Assembly: GCA_019352875.1 (NCBI GenBank)
Contig: JAAAFW010000005.1
Location: forward strand, 30,302-89,274
Direction of reading: 5' to 3'
DNA: 58,973 nt
Origin: Pedobacter cryoconitis
GTDB lineage: Bacteria; Bacteroidota; Bacteroidia; Sphingobacteriales; Sphingobacteriaceae
The position numbers and the translations under genes were made by a program. Under the pieces are notes generated by a model. That model was not told where the DNA came from and did not search any database. It saw only the letters and a list, made by a program, of their open reading frames with translations. Every line of letters begins with the position of its first letter. Within the stretch, counting starts at the first letter, position 1. Of the stretch, positions 44,965 to 54,119 are shown one piece after another.

Positions 44965-46137
44965 ATGGAAAAACCCGCTAACACGATTTATACTTTACAG
45001 TTCGGACTCGTCTGTCTGAGTTCTTTTTTGTTTTCCGCCAGTTTCAATATGCTCATTCCCGAATTACCAGCATACCTGAGTGCAATGGGGGGGGCATCCT
45101 ACAAAGGACTCATTATAGCATTATTTACTTTAACTGCCGGTTTCTCCAGACCTTTCAGTGGTAAACTCACTGACACAATTGGTCGTGTACCTGTAATGGC
45201 TGTGGGCTCTGTAGTGTGTTTTATCTGTGGATTTCTGTATCCGGTCCTGACAACAGTGGCAGGGTTTTTATTTCTACGGTTAATTCACGGCTTTTCTACA
45301 GGATTTAAACCGACTGCAACTGCTGCTTATGTTGCAGATCTTGTTCCTGAAAACAGATGGGGAGAGGCCATGGGTGTACATGGAATCTGTTTTAGTACCG
45401 GACTGGCTATCGGGCCGGCCATAGGGAGTTTAATTACCAACCATTTTTCAATCGATATTCTATTTTACTGTTCTTCGGCCTTCGCGCTGATGTCAATAGT
45501 GATTTTATGGAATATGAAAGAGACTTTAAAAGAAAAACAAAAGCTTAGTTTGTCACTTTTCAAAATTAAAAGAAGTGATATTATTGAATGGCGGGTCATT
45601 CCTGCGGCATTGATCACATTGCTGAGTTATATCAGTTATGGCGTGATTTTAACGGTTATAGGAGACTGGGGTTCTTTTCTGGGTACGGCAAATAAAGGAT
45701 TGTTTTTTATGGTTTTTACGCTGACATCTTTACTGATCCGCTTTGTAGCCGGAAAAGCTTCTGATACTTATGGACGAGTTTTAATCATGAAAATAAGCCT
45801 GGCGCTACTATCTGTGTCATTGCTGTGGATAGGACTGGCCACTTCGGTATTTTCGCTGATGGCGGCTTCCGCACTTTACGGCGTGGCAACGGGTATGCTT
45901 TCGCCTTCTGCAAATGCCTGGACTATCGATCTGAGCGATCCAAAACACCGGGGAAAAGCTATGGCGACTATGTACATAGCTCTTGAAGCAGGAATCGGAT
46001 TCGGTGCATTACTTGCCGGGTGGATATTTATTGACGATATCAGAACTATACCGTATACTTTTTTTCTAGGTACCGGGGTAACTTTACTCGCGCTGGTATA
46101 TCTGCAGTTTATCTGGAAACCAGTTAAAACCGGTTAG
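44965..46137 (+). CDS. MFS transporter
   Basis: A 390-residue, 12-helix major-facilitator protein. Helices 1-6 include FLFSASFNMLIPELP near 20, the loop-2/3 motif GKLTDTIGRVPVMAVG near 67-82 and FKPTATAAYVADLVPENRWG near 115-134. Helices 7-12 show the repeat GKASDTYGRVLIMK near 262 and SPSANAWTIDLSDPKHRGKA near 313-332. No substrate-specific motif that I can name; drug or metabolite efflux is the usual role of this branch. I start at the ATG at 44965 rather than the TTG at 44959, as the -7 promoter element overlaps it. Convergent with ald after 3 bases. Confidence 0.9.
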   Translation: MEKPANTIYTLQFGLVCLSSFLFSASFNMLIPELPAYLSAMGGASYKGLIIALFTLTAGFSRPFSGKLTDTIGRVPVMAVGSVVCFICGFLYPVLTTVAGFLFLRLIHGFSTGFKPTATAAYVADLVPENRWGEAMGVHGICFSTGLAIGPAIGSLITNHFSIDILFYCSSAFALMSIVILWNMKETLKEKQKLSLSLFKIKRSDIIEWRVIPAALITLLSYISYGVILTVIGDWGSFLGTANKGLFFMVFTLTSLLIRFVAGKASDTYGRVLIMKISLALLSVSLLWIGLATSVFSLMAASALYGVATGMLSPSANAWTIDLSDPKHRGKAMATMYIALEAGIGFGALLAGWIFIDDIRTIPYTFFLGTGVTLLALVYLQFIWKPVKTG

Positions 46138-46149
46138 CGTTTACTGGTT
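46118..46149. other. Hairpin between convergent MFS and ald genes
   Basis: AACCAGT (46118-46124) pairs with ACTGGTT (46143-46149) around the two stop codons. No T-run, so termination efficiency is uncertain. Confidence 0.35.
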
Positions 46150-47367
46150 GGATACCACCAATAGTTCGATGTCCTTGAAAGGCAGGCTAAAACGGTTGGC
46201 AAGGTCTTTACTGGTCAGGTGGCCCTGATAAATATACAGGGCTTCCCTGATACCGGGTTTATTCCATACCATCCCCATCAATCCGCCCATATCACCTATA
46301 TCCACCAGGATTGGTGTAAAGATATTCGTTAGCGCATAAGAGGCTGTACGGGGAACTCTGGAAGCGATATTCGGAACACAGTAATGGATAACATCGTGCA
46401 GCCGGAATACCGGATCTTTATGATTGGTTACTCTTGAAGTCTCAAAGCATCCTCCCTGATCTATGCTGACGTCGATGACCACGCTGTCGGGTTTCATTCT
46501 CGCGACTGTTTCTTCCATGATGATACAGGGACTGCGTCCGTTAGTTGCCCTGATCGCACCGATGACGACATCGCAGGTTGTTACAGCCTTCGCTAATACA
46601 ATTGGTTGCATGACTGAGGTGAAGACGCGGCTGCCAAGATTATTCTGGAGTCTTCTGAGACGATAAATTGAGCTGTCGAATACTTTGACTTCCGCACCCA
46701 GTGAAAGCGCTGTACGGGCCGCATATTCGCCGACAGTGCCTGCGCCCAGAATAACAACTTCGGTCGGCGGAACCCCGGTAAAGCCACCGAGCATGAGGCC
46801 TTTGCCCCCTGTTACGCTGCTGAGGTATTCTGCGGCAATAAAAATGGAAGTTGCGCCAACAATTTCGCTCATCGCACGGACTACGCTTAGGATATTCCCT
46901 TCATCACGCAGGTGTTCAAAGCAAAGGGCATTTATTTTTTTATGTAAAAGGGCCTTCAGGTAATTTTCTTTCAGATCGCCCATCTGCAACGCAGAAATTA
47001 AGGTTTGGCCTTTGTGCATCAGCTGAATTTCTTCGAGTGTCGGCGGGGCAATTTTGACAATAATATCTGCCTGAAATACTTCTTTTTTATCGAAAGAAAT
47101 GATGGCGCCCTGTTCACTGTAATCCTTATCTGAAAAATTAGCACCAGTACCGGCACCGCTTTCCAGCACTACTTTATGGCCATTGTTTACGAGCAGCGCC
47201 ACAGATAACGGGGTTAATGCAATCCTGGTCTCCTGAAAAGAGATCTCTTTTGGAATACCAATATAAAGCCGGTTATGCTTTGGTTTCACCTCCGATAGCA
47301 TCTCCTTAGGCTGTAACATGCCTTTTTGAGCAATAGATGCCATTTCTTCCCTTAATCCTGTACTCAT
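46141..47367 (-). CDS. ald: Alanine dehydrogenase
   Basis: A 408-residue NAD-dependent enzyme interconverting alanine and pyruvate plus ammonia. The AlaDH/PNT N-terminal domain shows IGIPKEISFQETRIALTP near 36, VVLESGAGTGANFSDKDY near 67 and the substrate Lys in VKIAPP near 104; the NAD domain shows VVILGAGTVGEYAARTA near 205 and VIDVSIDQGGCFETSR near 297. It carries about 30 extra N-terminal residues relative to classic Ald (370 aa), a common trait of the Bacteroidota form. Downstream of tsaE by 41 bases, making porX-tsaE-ald a likely operon. Confidence 0.9.
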   Translation of the reverse strand: MSTGLREEMASIAQKGMLQPKEMLSEVKPKHNRLYIGIPKEISFQETRIALTPLSVALLVNNGHKVVLESGAGTGANFSDKDYSEQGAIISFDKKEVFQADIIVKIAPPTLEEIQLMHKGQTLISALQMGDLKENYLKALLHKKINALCFEHLRDEGNILSVVRAMSEIVGATSIFIAAEYLSSVTGGKGLMLGGFTGVPPTEVVILGAGTVGEYAARTALSLGAEVKVFDSSIYRLRRLQNNLGSRVFTSVMQPIVLAKAVTTCDVVIGAIRATNGRSPCIIMEETVARMKPDSVVIDVSIDQGGCFETSRVTNHKDPVFRLHDVIHYCVPNIASRVPRTASYALTNIFTPILVDIGDMGGLMGMVWNKPGIREALYIYQGHLTSKDLANRFSLPFKDIELLVVSNQ

Positions 47368-47408
47368 TATGCAGTAGTTTTATAAGCGATTGAAATTAAG
47401 AATTTTAT

Positions 47409-47834
47409 TTAAATATTCCCTGCCAGACTGCAGGTAAGGGTTCGCTGATCCGGCGTGTCTGCAACCAGTTGCACGCGGATATATATTTCAGGAAGGAGTT
47501 CCTCAACACGTTCCGGCCATTCAATAAGGCAGGTATTGCCGGAGTAGAAATATTCTTCATAACCGATGTCGTAGGCTTCCCTGATGTCTTTTATCCGGTA
47601 AAAATCGAAATGATAAATTGGCCCTCCCGGGGACTCATATTCGTTGACGATAGAAAAAGTTGGACTGCTGACGACGTCAGTTACACCTGATGCGGCACAG
47701 ATGGCCTTAATAAGAGTGGTTTTACCTGCACCCATTTCACCATCAAAAATAATGATCCGGTGGTCTCCGGCAAAACTCAGCACTGCTTCGGCGGCAGCGC
47801 TGAGTCCATTCAGATCTTGTATGACTAATTGCAT
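47409..47834 (-). CDS. tsaE: tRNA threonylcarbamoyladenosine biosynthesis ATPase TsaE
   Basis: A 141-residue P-loop ATPase that cycles the TsaD-TsaB complex forming t6A37 on tRNA. Walker A in FDGEMGAGKTTLIKAIC (about 31-47), switch region SSPTFSIVNEY near 57 and LIEWPERVEELLP near 104. It starts at the ATG at 47834; the longer TTG start at 47864 would overlap porX and adds no conserved sequence. Seven bases separate it from porX. Confidence 0.94.
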   Translation of the reverse strand: MQLVIQDLNGLSAAAEAVLSFAGDHRIIIFDGEMGAGKTTLIKAICAASGVTDVVSSPTFSIVNEYESPGGPIYHFDFYRIKDIREAYDIGYEEYFYSGNTCLIEWPERVEELLPEIYIRVQLVADTPDQRTLTCSLAGNI

Positions 47835-47841
47835 ATTTAAT

Positions 47842-49395
47842 TTATCTTGAGCTATAAGTTGCAACCGGAATGATCATCTCTTCCAGTGAAATCCCGCCAT
47901 GCTGAAAGGTTTCATTGTAGTAGTTTACAAACTGGTTGTAGTTATTCTGATATACGAAATAACGGTCTTCTTTTGCAAAGATATAATTAGAACTAATATT
48001 GATTTTAGGCAATTGAGCCTCATGTGGATTTTTAATCAGAAATACCTCTTTGGCATTATAATTCAGGTTCCGGCCCTGTTTGTAACGCAGATTGGTATTA
48101 GTATTCCTGTCTCCGATTACTTTGCTCGGATGTTTAACCCTTATTGTTCCATGATCGGTTGTGATAATTACTTTTACTCTTTTCTGAGAAAGCTTTTTGA
48201 GCAGTTCCAAAAGTGGCGAGTGCTCAAACCAGCTTAACGTCAGTGAGCGGTAAGCTGCATCATCGTTAGCCAATTCACGAATCATAGCCATGTCTGTACG
48301 GGCATGGGATAGCATATCAACAAAATTGTAAACAATAGCGTTAAACTCATTCTGCATCAGTTTATTCACCTGATCTGTTAATGCCTTGCCATCATCATAA
48401 GTTAATATTTTATGGTAACTGAATTTACAGTCATGACGCACACTGCGTTTGATCTGCTCGGCAAGAAACTCTTCTTCATGCATGTTTTTGCCGCCTTCTT
48501 CATCATCATTCTGCCATAGCTTAGGGAATCTTTTCTCCATTTCCAGCGGCATCAGACCCGAAAAAATAGAATTCCGTGCGTATTGCGTGGCAGTTGGTAA
48601 AATACTGGAGTAAATATCTTCTTCGTCGAGTCTGAAATGTTCTGTGATCAGCGGATTGATAATCTTCCACTGGTCATAACGCAGATTATCAATCAGAATG
48701 AAGAAAACCGGTGTATTGGGATTGATATGCGGGAAAGCTTTTTTCTTCAGCAGCTCATTAGAGAGCAGCGGGGGTTTTTCTTTACCGTTAACCCAGCCGA
48801 GATAATTGTCTTCAATAAAACGGGAAAACTGTGTATTCGCCTCCGACTTCTGCATCGTTAGAATCTCGTGCATTTGAGGATCGTCCAGTTTTTCGAGCTC
48901 AAGTTCCCAGAAGACTAATTTTTTATAAACTTCAACCCATTCTTCATAGCTCAGTTTATCATTCAGAGTCATGCCTAGTCTTCTGAAATCCTGCTGATAT
49001 GCCATGGAGGTTTTTGCACTGATCAGTCTCTTGTTATCTATAATTTTTTTGATTGTCAGTAGTACTTGTTTTGGGTTAACGGGCTTGATCAGGTAATCGT
49101 CAATTTTAGAACCGATCGCGTCTTCCATCAAGTTCTCTTCTTCACTTTTAGTGATCAATACCACGGGAACGTCATTTTTAATATTCTTAATGGCAGACAA
49201 AGTTTCCAATCCGCTCATCCCTGGCATGTTTTCGTCAAGAAAAACCAAGTCAAAGTGTTCTTTACCAAAGGCTTCGAGCGCATCGTTGCCATTAGTGAAG
49301 GTGGTGACATGGTATCCTTTTTCGTTCAGTAATAATATATGTGGTTTTAATAAGTTGATCTCATCATCGGCCCATAAAATCTTGGTTTCCTGCAT
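47842..49395 (-). CDS. porX: Response regulator with PglZ domain, PorX (type IX secretion signalling)
   Basis: A 517-residue regulator. Receiver domain about 1-125 with acidic pocket Asp10-Asp11 and the phospho-acceptor Asp54 in VFLDENMPG, Lys in LITKSEE and DDYLIKP. A linker of helices follows, then a PglZ/alkaline-phosphatase-type domain about 210-510, with metal-ligand motifs FFILIDNLRYDQW near 230, NFVDMLSHARTDM near 362 and ITTDHGTIRVKHPS near 412. This architecture is characteristic of PorX, which with PorY controls type IX secretion in Bacteroidota and has been reported to act on oligo-adenylate. No T9SS structural genes are in this window. First gene of porX-tsaE-ald. Confidence 0.92.
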   Translation of the reverse strand: MQETKILWADDEINLLKPHILLLNEKGYHVTTFTNGNDALEAFGKEHFDLVFLDENMPGMSGLETLSAIKNIKNDVPVVLITKSEEENLMEDAIGSKIDDYLIKPVNPKQVLLTIKKIIDNKRLISAKTSMAYQQDFRRLGMTLNDKLSYEEWVEVYKKLVFWELELEKLDDPQMHEILTMQKSEANTQFSRFIEDNYLGWVNGKEKPPLLSNELLKKKAFPHINPNTPVFFILIDNLRYDQWKIINPLITEHFRLDEEDIYSSILPTATQYARNSIFSGLMPLEMEKRFPKLWQNDDEEGGKNMHEEEFLAEQIKRSVRHDCKFSYHKILTYDDGKALTDQVNKLMQNEFNAIVYNFVDMLSHARTDMAMIRELANDDAAYRSLTLSWFEHSPLLELLKKLSQKRVKVIITTDHGTIRVKHPSKVIGDRNTNTNLRYKQGRNLNYNAKEVFLIKNPHEAQLPKINISSNYIFAKEDRYFVYQNNYNQFVNYYNETFQHGGISLEEMIIPVATYSSR

Positions 49396-49496
49396 TATTT
49401 GAGTGTCTAGTGTAAATAATTCTTCAAAAAAAGTGATCTCTTTCTGATTACCGATAAAAATAGCAATTTTTGTACCGTATAATTTATTTTACCTGA

Positions 49497-50726
49497 TTGA
49501 ACAAAAAGAAAATCATAAATGATCCGGTCTACGGGTTTATTACAATTCCGTCCGAACTGATCTTTGATCTGGTGTCTCATCCTTATTTTCAACGACTGCG
49601 TTATATCAAGCAGCTCGGAATGACCCACCTGGTTTATCCGGGAGCATTGCATACCCGTTTTCATCACGCGCTTGGTGCTATGCACCTGATGAGTCTGGCA
49701 ATTGAGGTATTAAGAGGTAAAGGGCATGAAATCAGCGTAGAAGAGGAGGAAAGTGCCACGATTGCAATTTTACTTCATGATGTCGGACACGGTCCTTTTT
49801 CGCACGCGCTGGAGCATTCATTAGTCAAAGACATACGGCATGAGGACATTTCCATGCAAATTATGGAAAAGCTGAATGTGGAATTCGAAGGACGTCTGGA
49901 TATGGCGATTTCAATCTTCAGGGGAGAGTATCGGAAACAATTTTTACATCAGCTAATTTCCAGTCAGTTAGATCTGGACCGAATGGATTACCTGAACCGG
50001 GACAGTTTTTTTACAGGGGTGAGCGAGGGTGTAATCAGTTTTGATCGTATTATAAAGATGTTTAATCTTGCAGACGGTCATTTGGTTATCGAAGAAAAGG
50101 GGATATACAGCATTGAAAAATTCCTGATAGCCAGAAGATTGATGTACTGGCAAGTGTATCTCCACAAAACGGTTATTTCCGGAGAGCAGCTACTGGTTAA
50201 AATTCTGAAAAGAGCTAAAGAGCTTGCGGGAAATGGGGTCAGCTTATTTGCTACGCCCGCACTTTCACACTTTTTGGAAAACGAATTGTCTGCTGCCAAT
50301 TTTTTTGCTGATCCTATACATCTGGAGCAATTTACAAGGCTGGATGATCAGGATATCTTTACTTCAGTAAAGGTTTGGCAGGATAACGGGGACCGGATTC
50401 TGGCCCTGCTTTGCCGTATGCTGGTCAGCAGGAATTTATATAAAACAGAAATTACCAACACTGCTCCTGATCCCGATCGGATACAACGTCTGCTTGACCA
50501 CGCCATGATTACCTATAAAATCAGTGCGGAAGAAGCAGCCTATTTTGTCTTTACTGACCAGATTAGCAATCGGGCCTATCATATTTCAGGGGGTGGGAGC
50601 ACGATCAGTATTCTGATGAAAAATCTTGATATACTGGATATTGCAAAAGCTTCAGATCTGGCTAACCTTAAATCTTTAGATAAAACCGTCAGGAAACACA
50701 TCCTGTGTTACCCTACAATAATTTAG
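49497..50726 (+). CDS. HD-domain phosphohydrolase (dNTPase-like)
   Basis: A 409-residue HD-superfamily hydrolase of the SAMHD1/YdhJ-like group: YPGALHTRFHHALGAMHL near 47 (His-Arg region), ILLHDVGHGPFSHALEHS (His94-Asp95) and SSQLDLDRMDYLNRDSFF near 155, the conserved metal Asp. Members are thought to hydrolyse dNTPs or other nucleotides. No ATG fits; the TTG at 49497 precedes the conserved NKKKIINDPVYGFI, so a TTG start is needed. It is divergent from porX across a 101-base spacer with TACCTGA just before the start, which may be a weak -7. Confidence 0.9.
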   Translation: MNKKKIINDPVYGFITIPSELIFDLVSHPYFQRLRYIKQLGMTHLVYPGALHTRFHHALGAMHLMSLAIEVLRGKGHEISVEEEESATIAILLHDVGHGPFSHALEHSLVKDIRHEDISMQIMEKLNVEFEGRLDMAISIFRGEYRKQFLHQLISSQLDLDRMDYLNRDSFFTGVSEGVISFDRIIKMFNLADGHLVIEEKGIYSIEKFLIARRLMYWQVYLHKTVISGEQLLVKILKRAKELAGNGVSLFATPALSHFLENELSAANFFADPIHLEQFTRLDDQDIFTSVKVWQDNGDRILALLCRMLVSRNLYKTEITNTAPDPDRIQRLLDHAMITYKISAEEAAYFVFTDQISNRAYHISGGGSTISILMKNLDILDIAKASDLANLKSLDKTVRKHILCYPTII

Positions 50727-50815
50727 CATTTTTTAACAAAAAAAACCAATAATAATTCCGTTTTTAGCAGGCTGAACAACTGTGCAGCGATTGAAAATAT
50801 GACTTGTGGGATTAT

Positions 50816-50845
50816 TTGTTCATATCAATTTAACATTTAACTTTG
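50816..50845 (+). promoter_or_regulatory. Promoter of the lpxD-lpxC/fabZ-lpxA operon
   Basis: TTG (50816-50818), 19 bases, then TAACTTTG (50838-50845), an ideal TTG-N19-TAnnTTTG. The ATG lies at 50850, so the transcript would be leaderless or nearly so. Confidence 0.75.
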
Positions 50846-50849
50846 TAGG

Positions 50850-51896
50850 ATGCAATTTACTGCCAAGCAGATAAGCGACTTTTTAAGTGGAACAGTTGAA
50901 GGAGATGAAACCGCAACGGTTTCTGAGCTTTCAAAAATAGAGGATGGAAAGAAAGGGACCTTATGTTTTCTGTCGAACCCTAAGTACGAACATTATATAT
51001 ATTCGACAAATGCTTCCGTAGTAATTGTCAGGCTGGATTTTGCGCCCGCCCATAAGTTAAGTTGTACCCTTGTCCGGGTTAAGGATCCTTATAGTGCTTT
51101 TTCGGTATTGCTCGAGAAATACAATGAGGCGCTGACCATGGTCAATGAGAAGAGCGGTATAGAGCAACCTTCTTTTGTACATCCATCTGCTACTATCGGT
51201 AAAAACGTATTTATCGGTGCTTTCGCCTATATTTCTGAAAATGTGGTTATTGGCGATAATACGAAAGTTTCCCCCCAGGTATTTATCGGTGCTGATACGG
51301 TAATTGGCTCAAACGGTTTTTTTCACCCCGGTGTGAAAATCTATAATCGTTCTGTGATCGGTAATCGGGTAGTTATCCATTCTAATACTGTAATTGGGAG
51401 TGATGGTTTTGGTTTTGCACCTCAACCTGACGGTAGTTACAGCAAGATTCCGCAAATCGGAAACGTTGTTGTTGAAGATGATGTTGAGATTGGTGCAAAT
51501 ACAACAGTAGACCGGGCGACAATGGGCTCTACTTTTATCCGTAAAGGGGTGAAGCTGGACAACCTTATTCAGGTTGCGCATAACGTAGAAATCGGTGAAA
51601 ATACGGTTGTAGCTGCACAAGCGGGTATTTCAGGCAGTACCAAGGTAGGGGAGCGTTCTGTCGTTGGCGGACAGGTAGGAATTGCAGGCCATTTATTTCT
51701 TGCCAAAGGAACCCAGTTGGGGGCCCAGGCGGGAGTTAATTTTAGTATTAGCGAGGAAAACAAACAATGGCATGGTTCTCCTGCACAACCACTTCGTAAC
51801 TGGATGAGAGCTTCTGTGCTTTTCAGACATCTTCCGGATATGGAAAAGAGAATCGCAAAGCTGGAAACAAACTTGAATACCACGCCCCAATCATAG
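50850..51896 (+). CDS. lpxD: UDP-3-O-(3-hydroxyacyl)glucosamine N-acyltransferase
   Basis: A 348-residue acyltransferase that adds the second 3-hydroxyacyl chain in lipid A synthesis. N-terminal uridine-binding domain about 1-100, then a left-handed beta-helix of hexapeptide repeats (IGKNVFIGAFAYISENVVIG, VIGSDGFGF, IGANTTVDRATMG), the catalytic His in LIQVAHNVEIGENT near 240, and a C-terminal helical tail (RNWMRASVLFRHLPDMEKRI). Start is the ATG at 50850 with MQFTAKQISDFLSG typical of the family. First gene of the operon. Confidence 0.96.
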   Translation: MQFTAKQISDFLSGTVEGDETATVSELSKIEDGKKGTLCFLSNPKYEHYIYSTNASVVIVRLDFAPAHKLSCTLVRVKDPYSAFSVLLEKYNEALTMVNEKSGIEQPSFVHPSATIGKNVFIGAFAYISENVVIGDNTKVSPQVFIGADTVIGSNGFFHPGVKIYNRSVIGNRVVIHSNTVIGSDGFGFAPQPDGSYSKIPQIGNVVVEDDVEIGANTTVDRATMGSTFIRKGVKLDNLIQVAHNVEIGENTVVAAQAGISGSTKVGERSVVGGQVGIAGHLFLAKGTQLGAQAGVNFSISEENKQWHGSPAQPLRNWMRASVLFRHLPDMEKRIAKLETNLNTTPQS

Positions 51897-51921
51897 TATC
51901 ATAGAACTACACAAAACAATA

Positions 51922-53334
51922 ATGAACGTTAAACAAAAAACCATTAAAAGCGAAGTTTCTGTAAAGGGCGTAGGTCTGCATACAGGAGCTAATGTCACTT
52001 TGACTTTTTGTCCGGCACCTGAAAATCACGGGTTTAAATTTCAGCGAACAGATCTTCCTGGAGAACCGATCGTGGATGCAGACTGCGATAATGTTACGGA
52101 CACGGCAAGAGGTACGACAATTAGCCAGAATGGAGCAAGTATCAGTACAGTAGAGCATGTTATGGCTTCTCTGGTGGGTATGGATCTGGACAATGTGCTG
52201 ATGAAGCTTGATGGGCCTGAAACGCCGATTATGGACGGCAGTGCTATTCTTTTTGTAGAAGCATTGGAAAGAGCCGGAATAGTTGCGCAAAGTGTAGATC
52301 GTGAATACTTCCAGATTCCGCACAATATTATTTATACAGAAGCTGAACGTAAAGTAGAAATCGTAGCGATGCCGCTTGATGACTACAGGTTTACCTGTAT
52401 GATAGATTATAATTCACCTGTACTGGGCAGCCAGCATGCAGTAATTCCAAGCATTGCGGAATTTAAAAACGAAATCGCGTCCTGCCGGACTTTTTGTTTC
52501 CTGCATGAACTGGAATATCAGCTTCAGAATAATCTGATCAAAGGTGGTGACTTAAATAACGCTATCGTTATCGTAGATAAAGAAGTGACCAGAGAAGAGC
52601 TGGATCACCTGGCTAAAATATTTCACAGGGAAAAAATTGATGTAGCTCCTCAGGGTGTCCTGAATAATATGGAACTGCGTTATCAGAATGAACCTGCAAG
52701 ACATAAATTATTAGATATGATCGGTGATCTTGCCCTTGTGGGAATGCACCTGAAAGGTCATATTATGGCTGCCCGTCCGGGGCACGCCGCCAATGTTGCC
52801 TTTGCTAAAAAGATTAAAGCAGCAATTAAAAAAGAAAAAAACAAAAAAGTGCAGCACGTTTACGATCCGGGGGTGAAACCTTTGTATGACGTGGTTCAGA
52901 TCATGGATATTCTGCCACACAGACAACCCTTTCTATTTATCGATAAGATCCTTGAACTTTCCAAGACACACGTAGTTGGCGTTAAAAACGTTACTATGAA
53001 TGAAGAGTTTTTTAAGGGGCATTTTCCTGGCGCACCGGTTTTACCGGGTGTAATTCAGATCGAGGCTATGGCACAAACAGGTGGAATCCTGGTGCTCAGC
53101 ACTGTTCCTGATCCAAGAAACTACCTGACTTACTTCCTTAAAATAGATAAAGTACGTTTCCGTGCCCAGGTATTACCTGGAGATACAATCGTTTTCAGAT
53201 GCGATCTGATGGAGCCAATCCGCAGGGGTATCGCGCAAATGAAAGGTGTCGGAATGGTGGGTGAGAAAGTTGTTGTGGAAGCCGAAATGATGGCACAAAT
53301 TTCAAAAGTTAAAGAAAGCGAACGCGTATCATGA
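51922..53334 (+). CDS. lpxC: Bifunctional LpxC deacetylase / FabZ 3-hydroxyacyl-ACP dehydratase fusion
   Basis: A 470-residue fusion. LpxC about 1-290: VGLHTGANVTLTF near 15, STVEHVMASL near 75 (zinc His) and HLKGHIMAARPGHAANVAFA near 275; it removes the acetyl group from UDP-3-O-acyl-GlcNAc, the committed lipid A step. A short linker (about 295-325) leads to FabZ about 326-470: DILPHRQPFLFIDKILEL, FKGHFPGAPVLPGVIQIEAM (catalytic His and Glu). Such fusion is a known Bacteroidota/Chlorobi trait, coupling lipid A deacetylation to fatty-acid elongation. Its stop overlaps the lpxA ATG by four bases. Confidence 0.97.
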   Translation: MNVKQKTIKSEVSVKGVGLHTGANVTLTFCPAPENHGFKFQRTDLPGEPIVDADCDNVTDTARGTTISQNGASISTVEHVMASLVGMDLDNVLMKLDGPETPIMDGSAILFVEALERAGIVAQSVDREYFQIPHNIIYTEAERKVEIVAMPLDDYRFTCMIDYNSPVLGSQHAVIPSIAEFKNEIASCRTFCFLHELEYQLQNNLIKGGDLNNAIVIVDKEVTREELDHLAKIFHREKIDVAPQGVLNNMELRYQNEPARHKLLDMIGDLALVGMHLKGHIMAARPGHAANVAFAKKIKAAIKKEKNKKVQHVYDPGVKPLYDVVQIMDILPHRQPFLFIDKILELSKTHVVGVKNVTMNEEFFKGHFPGAPVLPGVIQIEAMAQTGGILVLSTVPDPRNYLTYFLKIDKVRFRAQVLPGDTIVFRCDLMEPIRRGIAQMKGVGMVGEKVVVEAEMMAQISKVKESERVS

Positions 53335-54116
53335 TACAACCCTTAGCCTATATACATCCGGATGCAAAAATCGGTAAAAATGTAACCATTGAACCTTTTT
53401 CTGTGATTCACAAAGACGTTGTGATCGGAGACGGAACATGGATTGCGTCAAATGTCGTCATCATGGATGGTGCGCGGATCGGAAAAAACTGCAATATTTT
53501 TCCAGGATCTGTGATTTCCGGTGTTCCACAGGATTTAAAATTCGCCGGCGAAGTTACGACTGCGGAGATTGGTGATTATACCACCATCCGGGAATGTGTA
53601 ACGATTAACCGTGGTACTAAAGATAAATGGAAGACTGTAATCGGCAGCCACTGCCTGATTCAGGCCTATAGCCATATTGCACATGATTGCGAAGTTGGTG
53701 ATTACTGTATTTTCTCGAACAGCACGACACTGGCGGGCCATATCACTATTGGTAGTCATGTGGTTCTTGCAGGGCTGGTTGCTATTCATCAATTTGTTAA
53801 AGTTGGTTCACATGCCTTTATTACCGGTGGTTCACTGGTGCGTAAAGATGTGCCGCCTTATGTTAAAGCGGCAAGGGAACCACTTTCTTACGCAGGGATT
53901 AACTCTGTAGGGCTAAGAAGAAGAGGGTTTTCATCCGAAAAGATCAATGAGATCCAGGAGATTTACAGGGTTCTTTTTGTAAAACATAATAATGTAACCA
54001 AAGCTCTTGATAAAATTGAGGCTGAATTTGCACCTACGGAGATCCGGGATGAGATCGTTGATTTTATCCGAAACTCCAACCGTGGGGTAATGAAAGGTTT
54101 TGGTTCCGGTAGCTAA
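53331..54116 (+). CDS. lpxA: UDP-N-acetylglucosamine O-acyltransferase
   Basis: A 261-residue trimeric left-handed beta-helix enzyme, first step of lipid A synthesis. Hexapeptide repeats run about 8-180 (IGKNVTIEPFSVIHKDVVIG), with the catalytic His in AYSHIAHDCEVGD (His115-His118 region), then GGSLVRKDVPPYVKA near 165 and a C-terminal helical bundle. Overlaps lpxC by 4 bases and is followed after 3 bases by an ABC ATPase gene. Confidence 0.96.
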   Translation: MIQPLAYIHPDAKIGKNVTIEPFSVIHKDVVIGDGTWIASNVVIMDGARIGKNCNIFPGSVISGVPQDLKFAGEVTTAEIGDYTTIRECVTINRGTKDKWKTVIGSHCLIQAYSHIAHDCEVGDYCIFSNSTTLAGHITIGSHVVLAGLVAIHQFVKVGSHAFITGGSLVRKDVPPYVKAAREPLSYAGINSVGLRRRGFSSEKINEIQEIYRVLFVKHNNVTKALDKIEAEFAPTEIRDEIVDFIRNSNRGVMKGFGSGS

Positions 54117-54119
54117 AGC

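Noticed and set aside
47842..49395. PglZ domain as part of a BREX phage-defence system
   Set aside because: Fused to a receiver domain with no BREX genes nearby; the architecture is that of PorX.
51922..53334. LpxC-FabZ fusion as a novel event
   Set aside because: Known trait of Bacteroidota and Chlorobi; both active sites intact.
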